Assembly (NCBI RefSeq): GCF_022682495.2
Contig: NC_071398.1
Location: forward strand, 27,283,426-27,347,425
Direction: 5' to 3'
Length of the DNA stretch: 64,000 bases
Source of the DNA: Desmodus rotundus
Lineage: Eukaryota > Chordata > Mammalia > Chiroptera > Phyllostomidae
Below are positions 1-9,562 of this stretch, in pieces. The position numbers were made by a program, and so were the translations under genes. How positions within the stretch are numbered: the first letter of the stretch is position 1; each line of letters starts with the position of its first letter. A model generated the notes under the pieces. It saw nothing but the letters and a program-made list of their open reading frames with translations. It was not told where the DNA came from and searched no databases.

Positions 1-451
1 CCGCCCTCCCGGGCCGCTGGGTGTAGGTCCCTGCGCCCGCTGACGTTCGCAGGTTCGTCTACCCCCACTCACCCGTTCCTGAACCGCACCCCCCGGGTGA
101 CCCCCTGGTCCCCACCAGCTTCGAGCCCACACCCCTCAGCTCTCCGCGCAACCCACCCTTCAGCGCCTCCCTCACTCCCTGATGCCTCCAAGCCCTCAAA
201 AACTACCAAAAGACCCAACGAATTTTCAACGGCAGCGGGGCCCAAACGGGGAGGGCTTCACCGACCCATCAGCCTAATTTGACAGATGGGGAGACAGACC
301 GGGAGAGGGAAATTCCATGCTTCAGCAAGGCCAAGAGGCTGAGTTGGAGCTGGAACCGCGGATCCTGGTCTCCCTCTGAGAGCAGGGCTCCTATCCTCAC
401 CCCGTGGCGGTGTCTCAGGGTGAGTGGGTGTTTTGTTTTGTTGTTTCATAG
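1..451 (+). other. HSBP1: HSBP1 intron 1, 3' part, with CpG-rich island shore
   Basis: The first ~250 bases are GC-rich with many CpGs, unlike the AT-rich DNA that follows, which suggests the edge of the HSBP1 promoter CpG island just upstream. No start-codon exon for HSBP1 is found here, so exon 1 is outside the window. The intron ends in a T-rich tract and AG at 450-451, a standard acceptor for the exon at 452. Open frames across this stretch read through the splice site and are not real genes. Confidence 0.6.
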
Positions 452-518
452 GTGCAGACACTCCTGCAACAAATGCAAGATAAATTTCAGACCATGTCCG
501 ACCAGATCATTGGAAGAA
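452..518 (+). CDS. HSBP1: HSBP1 exon 2 (heat shock factor binding protein 1, coiled-coil part)
   Basis: The exon follows a T-rich acceptor ending in AG at 450-451. It translates to V then QTLLQQMQDKFQTMSDQII and GR, with one base (518) left over for the next codon. This is the central coiled coil of HSBP1, a small nuclear protein of usually 76 residues that binds the trimerisation domain of HSF1 and damps the heat-shock response. The 22 residues here plus 39 in the next exon make 61, leaving 15 for exon 1, which is off the left edge. The heptad hydrophobic spacing (L, L, M, F, M, I) is intact and no disabling change is seen. The presence of introns argues against a processed pseudogene. The exon ends at a U12-type AT-AC donor, which begins at 519. 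Confidence 0.95.
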
Positions 519-653
519 ATATCCTTTGAATTTGTAGTCAGCCTCCAATGGGTGTGTGCACCCTACTTTCGCGGTAGTGGTGTCAATGAATGGGTGGTGT
601 TCGGGCCAACTTCAGCCAGTCATTTACCACATTTTTTACTGAGGGTGGAGGTA

Positions 654-980
654 CCCTATTTTGCCTTGTATAATGCGCACCTTCGCCCAAATTTTTTAGG
701 GAAACTAAGGGTGCGCATTATACATGAGTAGTGCAAATTCTGTATCTGTGTAAATGTTTTTAATTATTTTATTTGTGCTTATGCATTTAAAGTGTAACTC
801 TAGAAAACAATACCGATATCCGTATGCAAAATAATACCCTAGAATACGATAATCGGTTTTGTTGGACTTTTTAAATTAAATTAAAAAATTAAAACCAAAG
901 ATTTTTTTCCTGAGTGTTTGGGCCAAAAACGTGGGTGTGCATCATAACAGGAGCGCATTGTACATGGCAAAATGCGGGCG
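654..980. mobile_element. Miniature DNA transposon (MITE-like), TA-flanked
   Basis: Inverted ends: the left reads CCCTATTTTGCCTTGTATAA and the reverse complement of the right end carries CATTTTGCCATGTACAATGC. TA lies at both borders (652-653 and 981-982), which fits a Tc1/mariner-type target duplication. Next to the left end is a hairpin whose arms, TATAATGCGCACC and GGGTGCGCATTATA, lie at about 671-722. There is no coding capacity. The family is not named with confidence; it shares its end architecture with the element at 34084-34962. Confidence 0.75.
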
Positions 981-1094
981 TACTTTTCTTGAGAAGTACT
1001 GTGTGAAGAGCTGGGGACACAGCTGAGCTAGATGCCCGGCGTCGGGGAATTTACAGTCTGTCGTGATGGCGCCTCATACGACTGACTGTTGGGC

Positions 1095-1285
1095 GTGAGC
1101 CAAACATTTTATGTGCATCTTTCCTCTGATCCTCACCATCACCTGATGAGAGGGTTCTAGTGTTACTTTTATTTAGCGGACAAAAAAACAGAAGCCTAGA
1201 AAAGTAAAACAACTTGCCCAGATCCCATCACTAGTGAAGGATAGGGCTCCTTCCCCAAGACCCAGGTGCTAATAACCACCAGATT
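1095..1285 (-). repeat. MIR SINE relic
   Basis: Diverged reverse-strand MIR. The run from a low-copy TTTATTT-GGACAAAAAAACAGAAGCC block through AACTTGCCCAGATC to a CCCAGGTGCT end follows the antisense MIR order. Confidence 0.6.
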
Positions 1286-1603
1286 ACAGCCGTGCCCTGC
1301 TTAACGATGCAGATACGACGTTCTGAGAAATGTGTTGTTGCGTGATTTCGTCCTCGTGCAAACTATCACAGTGTGTTACAGAAACCTAGAAGGTGTGGCC
1401 TGCTTCACGCCCAGGCTGTCTGGTGTGCCACTGTCGTGTATTTGGTCCACTGCCCACGGAAATGTCATTGGGCAACACAGGACTGTCCAAAGGGAATGGG
1501 AAAACCAGTCTCACTCAGACGGGGGTGTTCAAGGCCAGGGTCTACAGGCCCTGGAGGAAAAGGCGAGGGTGGCGTTGATGTGCTTCGTCTTTAACGTCAC
1601 CAC

Positions 1604-1722
1604 TTGATGATATGAGCAGTCGCATTGATGACCTGGAGAAGAACATCGCAGACCTCATGACCCAGGCGGGGGTGGAAGAACTGGAGGGGGAAAACAAGAT
1701 CCCTGCGACACAGAAGAGCTGA
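1604..1722 (+). CDS. HSBP1: HSBP1 exon 3, C-terminal coding part with stop codon
   Basis: Two bases (TT) complete the split Ile codon. The exon then reads [12 protein letters not shown], continues through a Thr-Gln-Ala-Gly-Val segment, and ends NKIPATQKS followed by TGA at 1720-1722. This is the canonical C-terminus of the 76-residue HSBP1: the second half of its coiled coil and a short charged tail. Length and frame are intact and no substitution looks disabling. The exon continues two bases past the stop, then GTGAGG (1725 on) is a standard GT donor. The stop lies within 55 bases of that junction, so nonsense-mediated decay is not expected. Confidence 0.95.
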
Positions 1723-1724
1723 AG

Positions 1725-2385
1725 GTGAGGAAGGGCGGGGTAAGTGTGGTGTGCCATCGCTTTGATGGGGCCGCGTTCCCCGTTTTTGTTCATTAGGCCT
1801 GTGTCCCCATTAACTACAGTACCAAGCAGAATATACAATAAAAGACACCTTTTTTTTTTTTTAATTTTTGGGTGTGTCCTGGCTGGACCAAATTATAAGT
1901 TATTATGAAACACAAGTTGCTTCGTGAAGTACAAGAAAATAAATAAGAGGTTTGAGAGATAAAAGACTTACCTTTGCTGTTACCTTAACAATAGATTGGG
2001 TTGATTCTCTGTGTGAGTAAATCATGTGGTTGTTTTGTGGGGGTGGTCATCTTTATTCCTGTACAGAGAGAATTTAGAAAATGTCCTACCAGTCTTAGAA
2101 GCTTCTTGTATCTCAAAAATCCATCAAGTGAATGAGAACATCCTCTTGAGAATTGAAGACTCTGAGTTACAGGCATGATACAAAGAAAGGTGTAGGAGGA
2201 GGAAATGGATTCCGAAGTTTCTTTAATAAAAGATTTCCAATTAAATGTATTTCTGCTGGAATGTTGCGCACAGAAATAAGTTTAGTTCAATAGGGGGTTC
2301 TGAAAGGATTTCTAGTTGGTAATTCTAAGTATCATTTGTCCTCATACAGTGAATACCATGTTGACGGTTTTTCCTTTTTCAATAG
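1725..2385 (+). other. HSBP1: HSBP1 3'-UTR intron (GT-AG)
   Basis: The donor is GTGAGG at 1725. The acceptor is a T-rich tract ending in AATAG at 2381-2385. Within it, AATAAA at 1837-1842 is followed by a T run and a GT-rich stretch, so an unspliced short transcript could end near 1855-1875. The rest is AT-rich unique sequence. Confidence 0.7.
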
Positions 2386-3990
2386 GTTGCTAATTTACAA
2401 TGAAATCCAGAACATCGGTTTTACAGGCCAGGAGAAGACCAAATGGCTCTCTGCAACTAGTTACTATGCGTAGACAGGTTTGATATTGTAAAGTGTGCAT
2501 TCCTCTTATCACGTACTATATAGTTAGTTGATAGAGTGATCCCCCCGCCCCCTGTTTCTCGAACTTGATAACTTCCCATCTTGGATCTTGGTCAGTTGTG
2601 CTATTAAATATTAAACACTAAAACTTTGGCGGTTCCTACATAAAATTGTCAAAATTTTTAGTGTATTTTTGTGAAATCATTTTTCTTCTATCACTTCTTT
2701 TGTAGTAGTTGCTGTTTGATAAAAAGTTGCTGTGTAATTTGTTTCCTATTAGACATACAGTATGTTATTCTGTTATAATTAGACTTTGTGAAGTAAGACA
2801 TTTGTTGAGTTTAGGGTTCTTTAATTGTGAACAGAGTGACTGTTGAACTAACACCAAATAGTATGTTGGTGGTACTTTTCGAATGGTTAAAAACATTTGA
2901 AATTGTTTGTTCGGGAATACCTGGCACTACTCTGTTGCCAAAACTCAATCTTGAACTTAGATTTTATGTCTAAGTCTTTGAAGTCAGATGCTAGAGTGAT
3001 GAATAGTGACCACCGCCCCTTCAGTGTGAGTTTTTAAGTATGGAAAACGACAGAATTGCCTGATGTAATGAGGCATTCATTAGTTAGAGTTTTGCATGAG
3101 ATCTGAATACTTTAGTAGGACCTTACATTGTTCATCTACAATAGTTACCATACAAAACCTGGCAGGATTTTAAAACTCAGTTACTCCATCTTTTCTTTGA
3201 GCTCCTGATTGATTGGAAAAAGAAACAGAAAAGGAAAAGAAACCATATTAACTCCAGACCAGTTGCTTCCCTAGAAAATTATAAAGACCTTGTAGTAGGC
3301 TCAAGTTTTTAAGAAATAGTGTTTCTTTAAACTATTTCTTACCTACATTCTTGCAGAGTAATGGCATTATCATCGATCAAAGAAGCCAGGGACAGTAACT
3401 CTTGCCACTCAGAACTGTAGCGTCGGGACTGCTAAGTCCAGAGGCCAGGGTTGGCCGGAAAGGGAACCCACGTGACTGGCACGCAAAGTGACTCTGTACA
3501 GAAAAGAATGAAAAAGTTGAGGCACAATATAGCGCCTCATAGAGGAAAACGCTTCATGAACACAGTATGATTTTTTAATGTTTCTATATCACCAGTCTGA
3601 TTGTTTGTATTGCAAATATATGATAATATTAAGAACTAATTTTTCCTATTTATAAATTATATGGAGAATACAAAGGAGCACATTTCTTCTGTGATAAAAT
3701 GATTAACCCCTATTATTACCCAGCTGTGAAAACTCCTTCAATGGGCCAGTAGGTTGTGCTGCAAGGTTCAGCCCTGAAAGCCCCAGAGCCCCCTGGGCTC
3801 CAGCCACCCAGCCGGAACCTGTGTGCTGGCGTTTGCGAGCTTCGGAAAGGGCGACTAGAGGTGGCGCAGCGGGAGGGCGGGTCAGGACTTAGGGACGGGC
3901 TGGCTTCCTTAAGTGCTGGAAAGGGCCCTGAGGCAGGCTCCCCTGACCAAACATTTCTACCATGAATAAAGGTGCCTAAAATCCTGCTAT
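2386..3990 (+). other. HSBP1: HSBP1 3' UTR exon (end uncertain)
   Basis: The exon starts GTTGCTAATTTACAATGAAA directly after the AG acceptor and matches the spliced 3' UTR start I recall for HSBP1 mRNA. The following ~1.3 kb is AT-rich, mostly repeat-free and without open frames, as expected of a mammalian 3' UTR. The first canonical AATAAA downstream is at 3965-3970, so the end is placed about 20 bases after it. ATTAAA near 2602 is an alternative earlier signal. The GC-rich block at about 3750-3960 may not belong to the transcript. Confidence 0.55.
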
Positions 3991-4973
3991 TGAAGCTTCC
4001 TTTGTGTCAAAAGTGATTTGCTTAGTTTTTCACATTTTCAGATTAAAACACACGTACCATTTTAGATGATAAGCTAAAACCTCTGGGAGGATAACCAAAG
4101 GCAGGATGGGAAAGGGAGGTGTGGGTGGGGACTGTGCTGCGGGAAGCCTCCCTGACTGTGGTTGCCCTGGCGGGGGTCAGAGGAGAGCTGATGTTTTACA
4201 CGTTCAAGAGGAAACCTATTCCAAGCATGTGCCCCAGGACACTTGTCCTGGGGAAGTTCCAGAAAATAAGGGTTTATGGTCACTTGGGTTTAGAAAATTT
4301 GCCTTGTGCTGTATTCACTTCATGAAAATTCACAGCACAAATTAGCATGTCGAAAGCTCTGAGGTCCCAGAGCAGAAAAATGTGATTTCTTTTTCTCACC
4401 TGCCAGTTTCCAAGTTATTTGACCAAGGATCATTTTTTACACTTAGCACCTAATTAACATTTCATTGAACTAGTGTGGTGTAAAATACCGTACATGCAGG
4501 GAGATGGTGCTAAAGTGAACCAGGAAAGAGTTTGGGCTCCAATTATAAAGGAACGCCTACACTGCCGCCTACACTGCGCATGCTCGACCCACCCTCCAGG
4601 CAAAGCTTCCGCCTCCTACAAAACAGGCTTTGTGACCTGGTGAGGCCTTCCCATCTGTTCCGGAGGGTGGCCGGCCTCCACTCTCACCACAGTTTGAAGC
4701 GAGAAGTGCCTCCTACGCTACAATGGCCCGCACTGGCACTACCTCTCGCCGGTCAGCCTTTCTGGAACCACCTGGGTCTTCCAAAGAAACGACTACTCCC
4801 CCCAGAGTTGCATACACATGCCCTCCTTGTCCAGTGGCCTCTGCTCCATGAAGCTCTGGCCATGGCCCGTGTGTGTGCATTAGCGCCGCCGCTTTCGAGT
4901 CCCAGGTATGATCTTTTTGTGCCGGGAAATGTCTGCCTCTCTTAGTCCCCAACTAGTTTTTGTTCATTTAAAG
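3991..4973. other. Intergenic unique sequence, no gene seen
   Basis: The composition is mixed. Short open frames occur on both strands but have no splice context or recognisable product. No clear repeat family was recognised. Confidence 0.5.
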
Positions 4974-5163
4974 CAGGGGGTCAAACTCATTTTCACCAGG
5001 GCCACATCAGCCTTGCGGTTGCCTTCAAAGGGACAAATGTAATTTTAGGACTGTGTAAATGTAACCACTCCTTAACAGGTAAGCGAGAGCTCAGTGCTGC
5101 CTCCGGGTAGAAACAAGGTGCTGGGCCGGATTCAGCCCTCGGGCCTTGTGTTTGCCACCTGTG
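4974..5163. mobile_element. hAT-type miniature transposon with 8-bp duplication
   Basis: The left end is CAGGGGGTCAAACTC and the right end is GTTTGCCACCTGTG, inverted relatives of each other. The flanks are ATTTAAAG (4966-4973) and ATCTAAAG (5164-5171), an 8-bp target duplication with one change, as hAT elements leave. Internal text such as GGCCGGATTCAGCCCTCGGG resembles the non-autonomous hAT elements common in mammals. There is no coding capacity. Confidence 0.75.
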
Positions 5164-5171
5164 ATCTAAAG

Positions 5172-6660
5172 GCTGATGAAGACCCTACTTCGGGCTAATA
5201 AATGCAAGTACTGTGGAGGTGTTGCACCGAGCAAAGCAGCCTTCTCTCTGATTAAATGCCCTCATCTCCCAGGCTGGGAGGCCTCACCAGCTTCCTCATT
5301 CGACTTCTAGTTCATCCTGTTTTGCTTCAAGCCACAGGATTCTAAGCATTTTAATCTTACTTGCTGATCAATTTTGTTTCTCTACTGTTTTGTTTCTAGT
5401 AAGTACTATCGTGTTTGACCTTATCAGAACAAACATACAGTATTTCAGGAAATTAAAAATTAATTTGCCTTTGTGAGTCCTTGGAATCCTAACCACACTT
5501 AGAGCATTGTTTCTATGGAGACAGAGTCTTCCAGTCAACTGAAAATGGACTTTTTTAACATCCTAGTTGAAAATTGAAGGTTTCCCATATAGATAATTAT
5601 GTTCCTCTTTTTTTCCCCCATATTCAGCGTAGTTTTTATGTTTTGGATTAAAACGGAGGCATTTGCACACGAGGTTGTCGTATCTAACCCTGAGTTTCCT
5701 GGCAACAGTTAACAATTGTTCAGGGCACCATGGAAAGCGTTCATTAAGAACACTGCTGTTCAAGCATTCTGTGTACCTTATCACGCCTAATCCAATAACC
5801 CTGCGGTAGGTTTGTATCTGATCAGTCCCTGTTTAAACAGAAGGAACCGAGGGCTGGGTTCCGGTGGACCAGGGTCACAGAGCTAGAAGCACCAACAACT
5901 GACCACAGAGCTTGGAGAGCTAAGATTTCCAAATGCTTACATCAGGGCTACAGAAGTCTTAAAACAGTACACGTGTGGCCAACACCTGGCATCCTTGTCT
6001 CCCGTTAATGATATTAAGCATCTGCTTTTAGCTTCAGCCTCTTTAAAACTCCTTTTCAATAAATGAGCTGGTGGTGGGGGCTTGAGTCACTGCCCAAATC
6101 GAAAACCAGAGGGACTGTGATTGAGCATCACACGCATCGACCCCACAAATTGCTGTGGAAAGAAGAAACGAGTTTGTTCTACAAGTCAGGTTGACTGGTG
6201 TAAAAGAATCAATTCTAATGTTTTGCCCTCACATGCTGAGGCTCTCACAAGAGAGGTGTCTGGAGGTTCCTCAGACACCTGCCAGGGTGAGGTTTGTATC
6301 TAACAGATACAGAACATCTGCTTCCGTGCATCCCTGGCCGCCACCAGTTAACTCATTTTGTTGCTCTCTCCTTGAGCAAGGCCAAAGAATGTTCACATAC
6401 CACATAAGTACATGACATGCACGTCACATAGGTGCTGCCCTGCTTCGTGGTCATAATCTTGGTGGTATGTTAATAATTTTCTACTTTGTAGACACATTTT
6501 GACCAATTATTCCTATTGGTCAGTGGCAAAATGTCTACCTTCCAAAGAGAACACAATTAATTCCCAGTGGTTAAGAATAGCCTAGATTCAGGGTCAGGCC
6601 ATTTGGAAGCATTTAGCACAGCCCTGTGAACACATGCATTGTTTCACGAGGCAGAAGCTT
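5172..6660. other. Intergenic sequence with one MIR relic
   Basis: Unique AT-rich DNA. A probable reverse MIR fragment lies at about 5775-5920 (GTTTAAACAGAAGGAACCGA then GGGTCACAGAGCTAG). No exon with both splice sites and a recognisable product was found. Confidence 0.45.
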
Positions 6661-6664
6661 GGGC

Positions 6665-6693
<29 letters not shown>
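6665..6693 (+). repeat. Uninterrupted poly-G run of 29 bases
   Basis: 29 consecutive G follow GGGC. It makes artefactual polyglycine (or polyproline on the other strand) open frames. Such a tract can form G-quadruplexes and is slippage-prone, so its exact length may be an assembly estimate. Confidence 0.9.
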
Positions 6694-6696
<3 letters not shown>

Positions 6697-6914
6697 CTCC
6701 CGAGGAAGGGGAGGCACACCTCCAGAGACGTCAGGGACCCAGGTTCGGGCCATCTTGATGCATCATACAGAAAGAACGCCTTCCTCCCTCCCTCTGTCTC
6801 AAAGAAGGAAGAAAATGTTTTCCCAAAGGTATTCCCACCCAGCTGACGGTGCCACAAACAGTCCTTGGCAAGGCACAGGCCTCGCGTGACACGCCAGGCC
6901 CTGTGACTCTCACC

Positions 6915-7075
6915 TTTTGATCGTCGGTCACAACTTGGGGAATGGTGGTGCTTCTGGTATGTGGTGGTGAGACCGAGGATGCTGCTAAACATCCTACTTC
7001 GCACAAGGCAGCCCCCATCACAAAGAATGCTCCTGTCCCAAGTGTCAGCGGTGCCCGGGTGGAGAAACCCCAGCT
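6915..7075. mobile_element. Ancient hAT-type element fragment
   Basis: The run GTCACAACTTGGGG, then GGATGCTGCTAAACATCCTAC, then CACAAAGAATG, then GGTGGAGAAACCCC follows the order of a mammalian hAT-type repeat that ends in a GAGAA-CCC-like terminus. The copy at about 41303-41470 belongs to the same family. Confidence 0.55.
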
Positions 7076-7290
7076 TCACCCGTTTGTGATTTAACCTGTG
7101 CCCAGGGGGAGGCGTCCTCGAAAAGCTCCTGGACCCTCCAGGAGGGAATGTAGAGACCAAAACCGGATTCTATCAGAAAGGAACGAGGTGGCTATTGGGT
7201 GGACAATGTACAGTGTTTCTAGCAGACCTCACAGATATAGCTTCTAGATTATGAATTGTAACCGTAGAGGTGGTTAAATAAAGAATTAGC

Positions 7291-7442
7291 TGGTTCTCAC
7301 TCTCGGCTGCACGTTAGTCACCTAGGGAGCATTTCAAGACTTCAAGACCGGGCAGCCCCCAGACCCACTGTATCCGGAATCCCCACTGGTGGGCCCAGAT
7401 AGGGCTGTTTAAGCTTGCCTGTGCATCCAGGCTGGGAACTGC
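7291..7442. mobile_element. MER20-like hAT-Charlie element
   Basis: It begins near GGTTCTCACTCTCGGCTGCA and ends in a GGCTGGGAACTGCC-type terminus. The CACCTAGGGAGC core and the GGGCCCAGATAGGGCTG right part match the MER20 order, with degraded terminal repeats. Confidence 0.55.
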
Positions 7443-7724
7443 CTTCCAAAGGGACTGTCTACGGCTGCTTGTCAGTGACGTAACTCACCAAGCAAATTAG
7501 ATGGGGTTCTGCCAACCTTCTGTGTCAACCCAGCTGACGATCCCAAATTACAGTCAAAACAGGTTCTGTATCTGGCACTCAGTTCAATTCACGTGTCATT
7601 TTTGCTTTAATGACTGGTTGGTGCCACCACTGTTGGAATAAAAGGATGTCATTCCCTGAGAGGTGATGTCTTGTTAGCCAGGTTCAACTTCAGGTGGGCC
7701 TCGCACCTCTGATGGCCTGTCCTG

Positions 7725-7815
7725 CCACACCGGCCACGGGCACAGGGCTGGGTGCTCTCCCCTGCGTCATCTCGCTAACTTCTCTGAACCCATGAAGGCT
7801 GCTGACGTCAGCAGG
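7725..7815 (-). repeat. MIR-like fragment
   Basis: Weak match: GGGCACAGGGCTGGGTGCTC followed by a TCATCTCGCTAACTTCTCTG block, as in reverse-strand MIR. It is short and diverged. Confidence 0.3.
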
Positions 7816-7879
7816 TCTTCCAGCTGGAGTTTTTCTCTCTCCAGCCTTCAAAAAATCCCATCCTCAGATCATCGAGGAA

Positions 7880-8038
7880 CATGCAGAAAGGACACATGAA
7901 CAAAGCCAAAGGGGGTGGGATCAAGGGTGGGAGGTGGGGATGGGTGGGGTGGGGGGAATGGTGGAAGGGAAATGGACACAACTGTACTTGAACAACAATA
8001 AGAAAATAAAAATAAAATAAAATAAAATAACAGAAAAA
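7880..8038 (+). mobile_element. Bat L1 3' end
   Basis: GAACATGCAGAAAGGACACA leads into a G-rich 3' UTR tract, then GGAAATGGACACAACTGTAC and TTGAACAACAATAAG, with an A-rich tail (AAAATAAAATAAAATAA). The same 3'-UTR text recurs at about 54480-54562. This is a 5'-truncated LINE-1 copy. Confidence 0.7.
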
Positions 8039-8885
8039 AATCCCTTCCTCAACTATTCACCTCTTGCCTTTTACAGGTCTTTACAAGTTCCAACCCAGTG
8101 AGTATTTCCAGAAAGAAAAGTTAAATATTAAATATCTTAAAGCTCAAGTTCTGTGGCTAGGAAGGAAATGCAGTTAACGTCGATGAGCTGTAGGTAATCA
8201 TCAGAAGAGTCATTTCTGGAAATGTAAGTAACATGGTTGTTTCTTTTAATGATGCCTTCTCCTCCTCCTGGGAATATGAGAATACCACTTGACTGATTCT
8301 GCTCCAAAATCCTACTGAAGGAAAGGATGAGCCCAGATTATTTGTGGAACAGAAGCCGGGGACTGGCCTGGAACCCAGGCCGCAAAGCTGGAAAGGCTGC
8401 CAGGCAATGTCCTCAGATGAAATCCGTCTCTCCTCTAGACAGGCCAACATCGCTGCTGTGAGCCCAACTCACGCTCCTCAGCTAGAACCTGTGTTCCCTG
8501 GGCCCGTAATGAAGCGTAAAGATTCTCTGGAAACCGGCTGTCAAATCTATGCTGTCTTGCTAGCAGAATTCTAAAAAGAAGGTCGTCCTCAGGGCCCGAC
8601 CTCCTGTCAGAGCCCTTTGCCTGCGGTGCTGATGACGTGGACACACAGTGTGTACCGGCATCTTCAGAAGGAAACAGCGTCAGACTCTTTCAGTGGGCCG
8701 AGCTCACTGTCCAAGTGCAGCCGAGGCTTCACCGCGATCTGTGGCCCAACTTTGTCCTCCCCACAGTGAGAAGCAGGCCCAGTGGGACCCTCTGGCCCAG
8801 CAAAGCCAGTGTTTCTGGAATCACTGACTAAGAAAATTCACCTTACCGTGAACTCTGCCAGAAATTCCTTGGGTTTATTCAAGTT

Positions 8886-9355
8886 AATCTGTATTCCAGA
8901 ACAATTCTGAACAAGATTGGCTAGTAATGCTTTAACAAGCGACAGTTTGGCAAGTCAAACCTTAAAGAATCTCTTTTTGTACTAAGTAATAAAATAAACT
9001 GGGTAAGAATTCCTTGAAACCAAACGGATGCGGTGCCTTGTCTGCTTTATGCCATATTTAACAGCATTGAGATGTTAAGCGTGCACTCCCCTGGGAAGGA
9101 ACAACCGTTCTCTTCTGGATTTTGTAACTTCCTCTTCACGGGCCCACGTATTTGGTGTTGGTTCTGGAAGGGTTGCAATGGCATCTGGCCAGAATTACTT
9201 GAGTTCTAACGATATCCATTCTTCCGCATTCTACGGATATCTATTTTCCATATTCTGGTCTGAAAAAAGGGTATAGGCTCTGCCTTGGATGTAAACAAAA
9301 CATACATAGAGATAGTAATTTTTCCTCAAGAAAAAAATCTGTATTCCAGAACAAT
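8886..9355. repeat. 20-bp perfect direct repeat bracketing ~430 bp
   Basis: AATCTGTATTCCAGAACAAT occurs at 8886-8905 and again at 9336-9355. The second copy is preceded by a short A run. This looks like a target-site duplication around an inserted retrocopy at 8906-9335, but the inserted sequence is not recognised. Confidence 0.55.
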
Positions 9356-9382
9356 CATTTATTCAACCAAACCACCTTATGG

Positions 9383-9562
9383 CAGTGGCTCTTAAGGTGT
9401 GGTGCCCAGGCCGGCATCAGCAGCAGCCCCAGGAACTGGTTAGAAATGCAGACTACCAGGCCCTGCCCAGCCCCACTGACTAGGAGACCCTGGGGTGGGG
9501 CCCAGCAGCCTGAGTTTTAACACACCCTGCAGGGGGTTCTGTCTCGAGGGTGAGAACCAGGG
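9383..9562. mobile_element. MER5A hAT-Charlie element
   Basis: It starts CAGTGGCTCTTAAGGTGTGG and ends GGGTGAGAACCAGGG. The middle contains CTGGTTAGAAATGCAGA and GGGGTGGGGCCCAGCAGCCT, the diagnostic MER5A order. The flanks CCTTATGG and CCTTAGCA are a decayed 8-bp duplication. Confidence 0.8.

Larger units (their letters stand above)
519..1603 (+). other. HSBP1: HSBP1 U12-type AT-AC intron
   Basis: The intron starts ATATCCTTT at 519, the U12-type 5' splice-site consensus, and ends AC at 1602-1603. TCTTTAAC at 1588-1595 is a U12-type branch-point match, about 9-10 bases from the AC end. No GT-AG alternative joins the flanking exons in frame: the split codon is A at 518 plus TT at 1604-1605, giving Ile as expected for HSBP1. 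The intron contains a miniature DNA transposon (654-980) and a MIR relic (about 1095-1285). Correct expression of this gene should need the minor spliceosome. Confidence 0.92.

Noticed and set aside
6594..7160. 188-codon minus-strand frame with polyproline
   Set aside because: Created by the poly-G tract and running through an old hAT relic. Not a gene.
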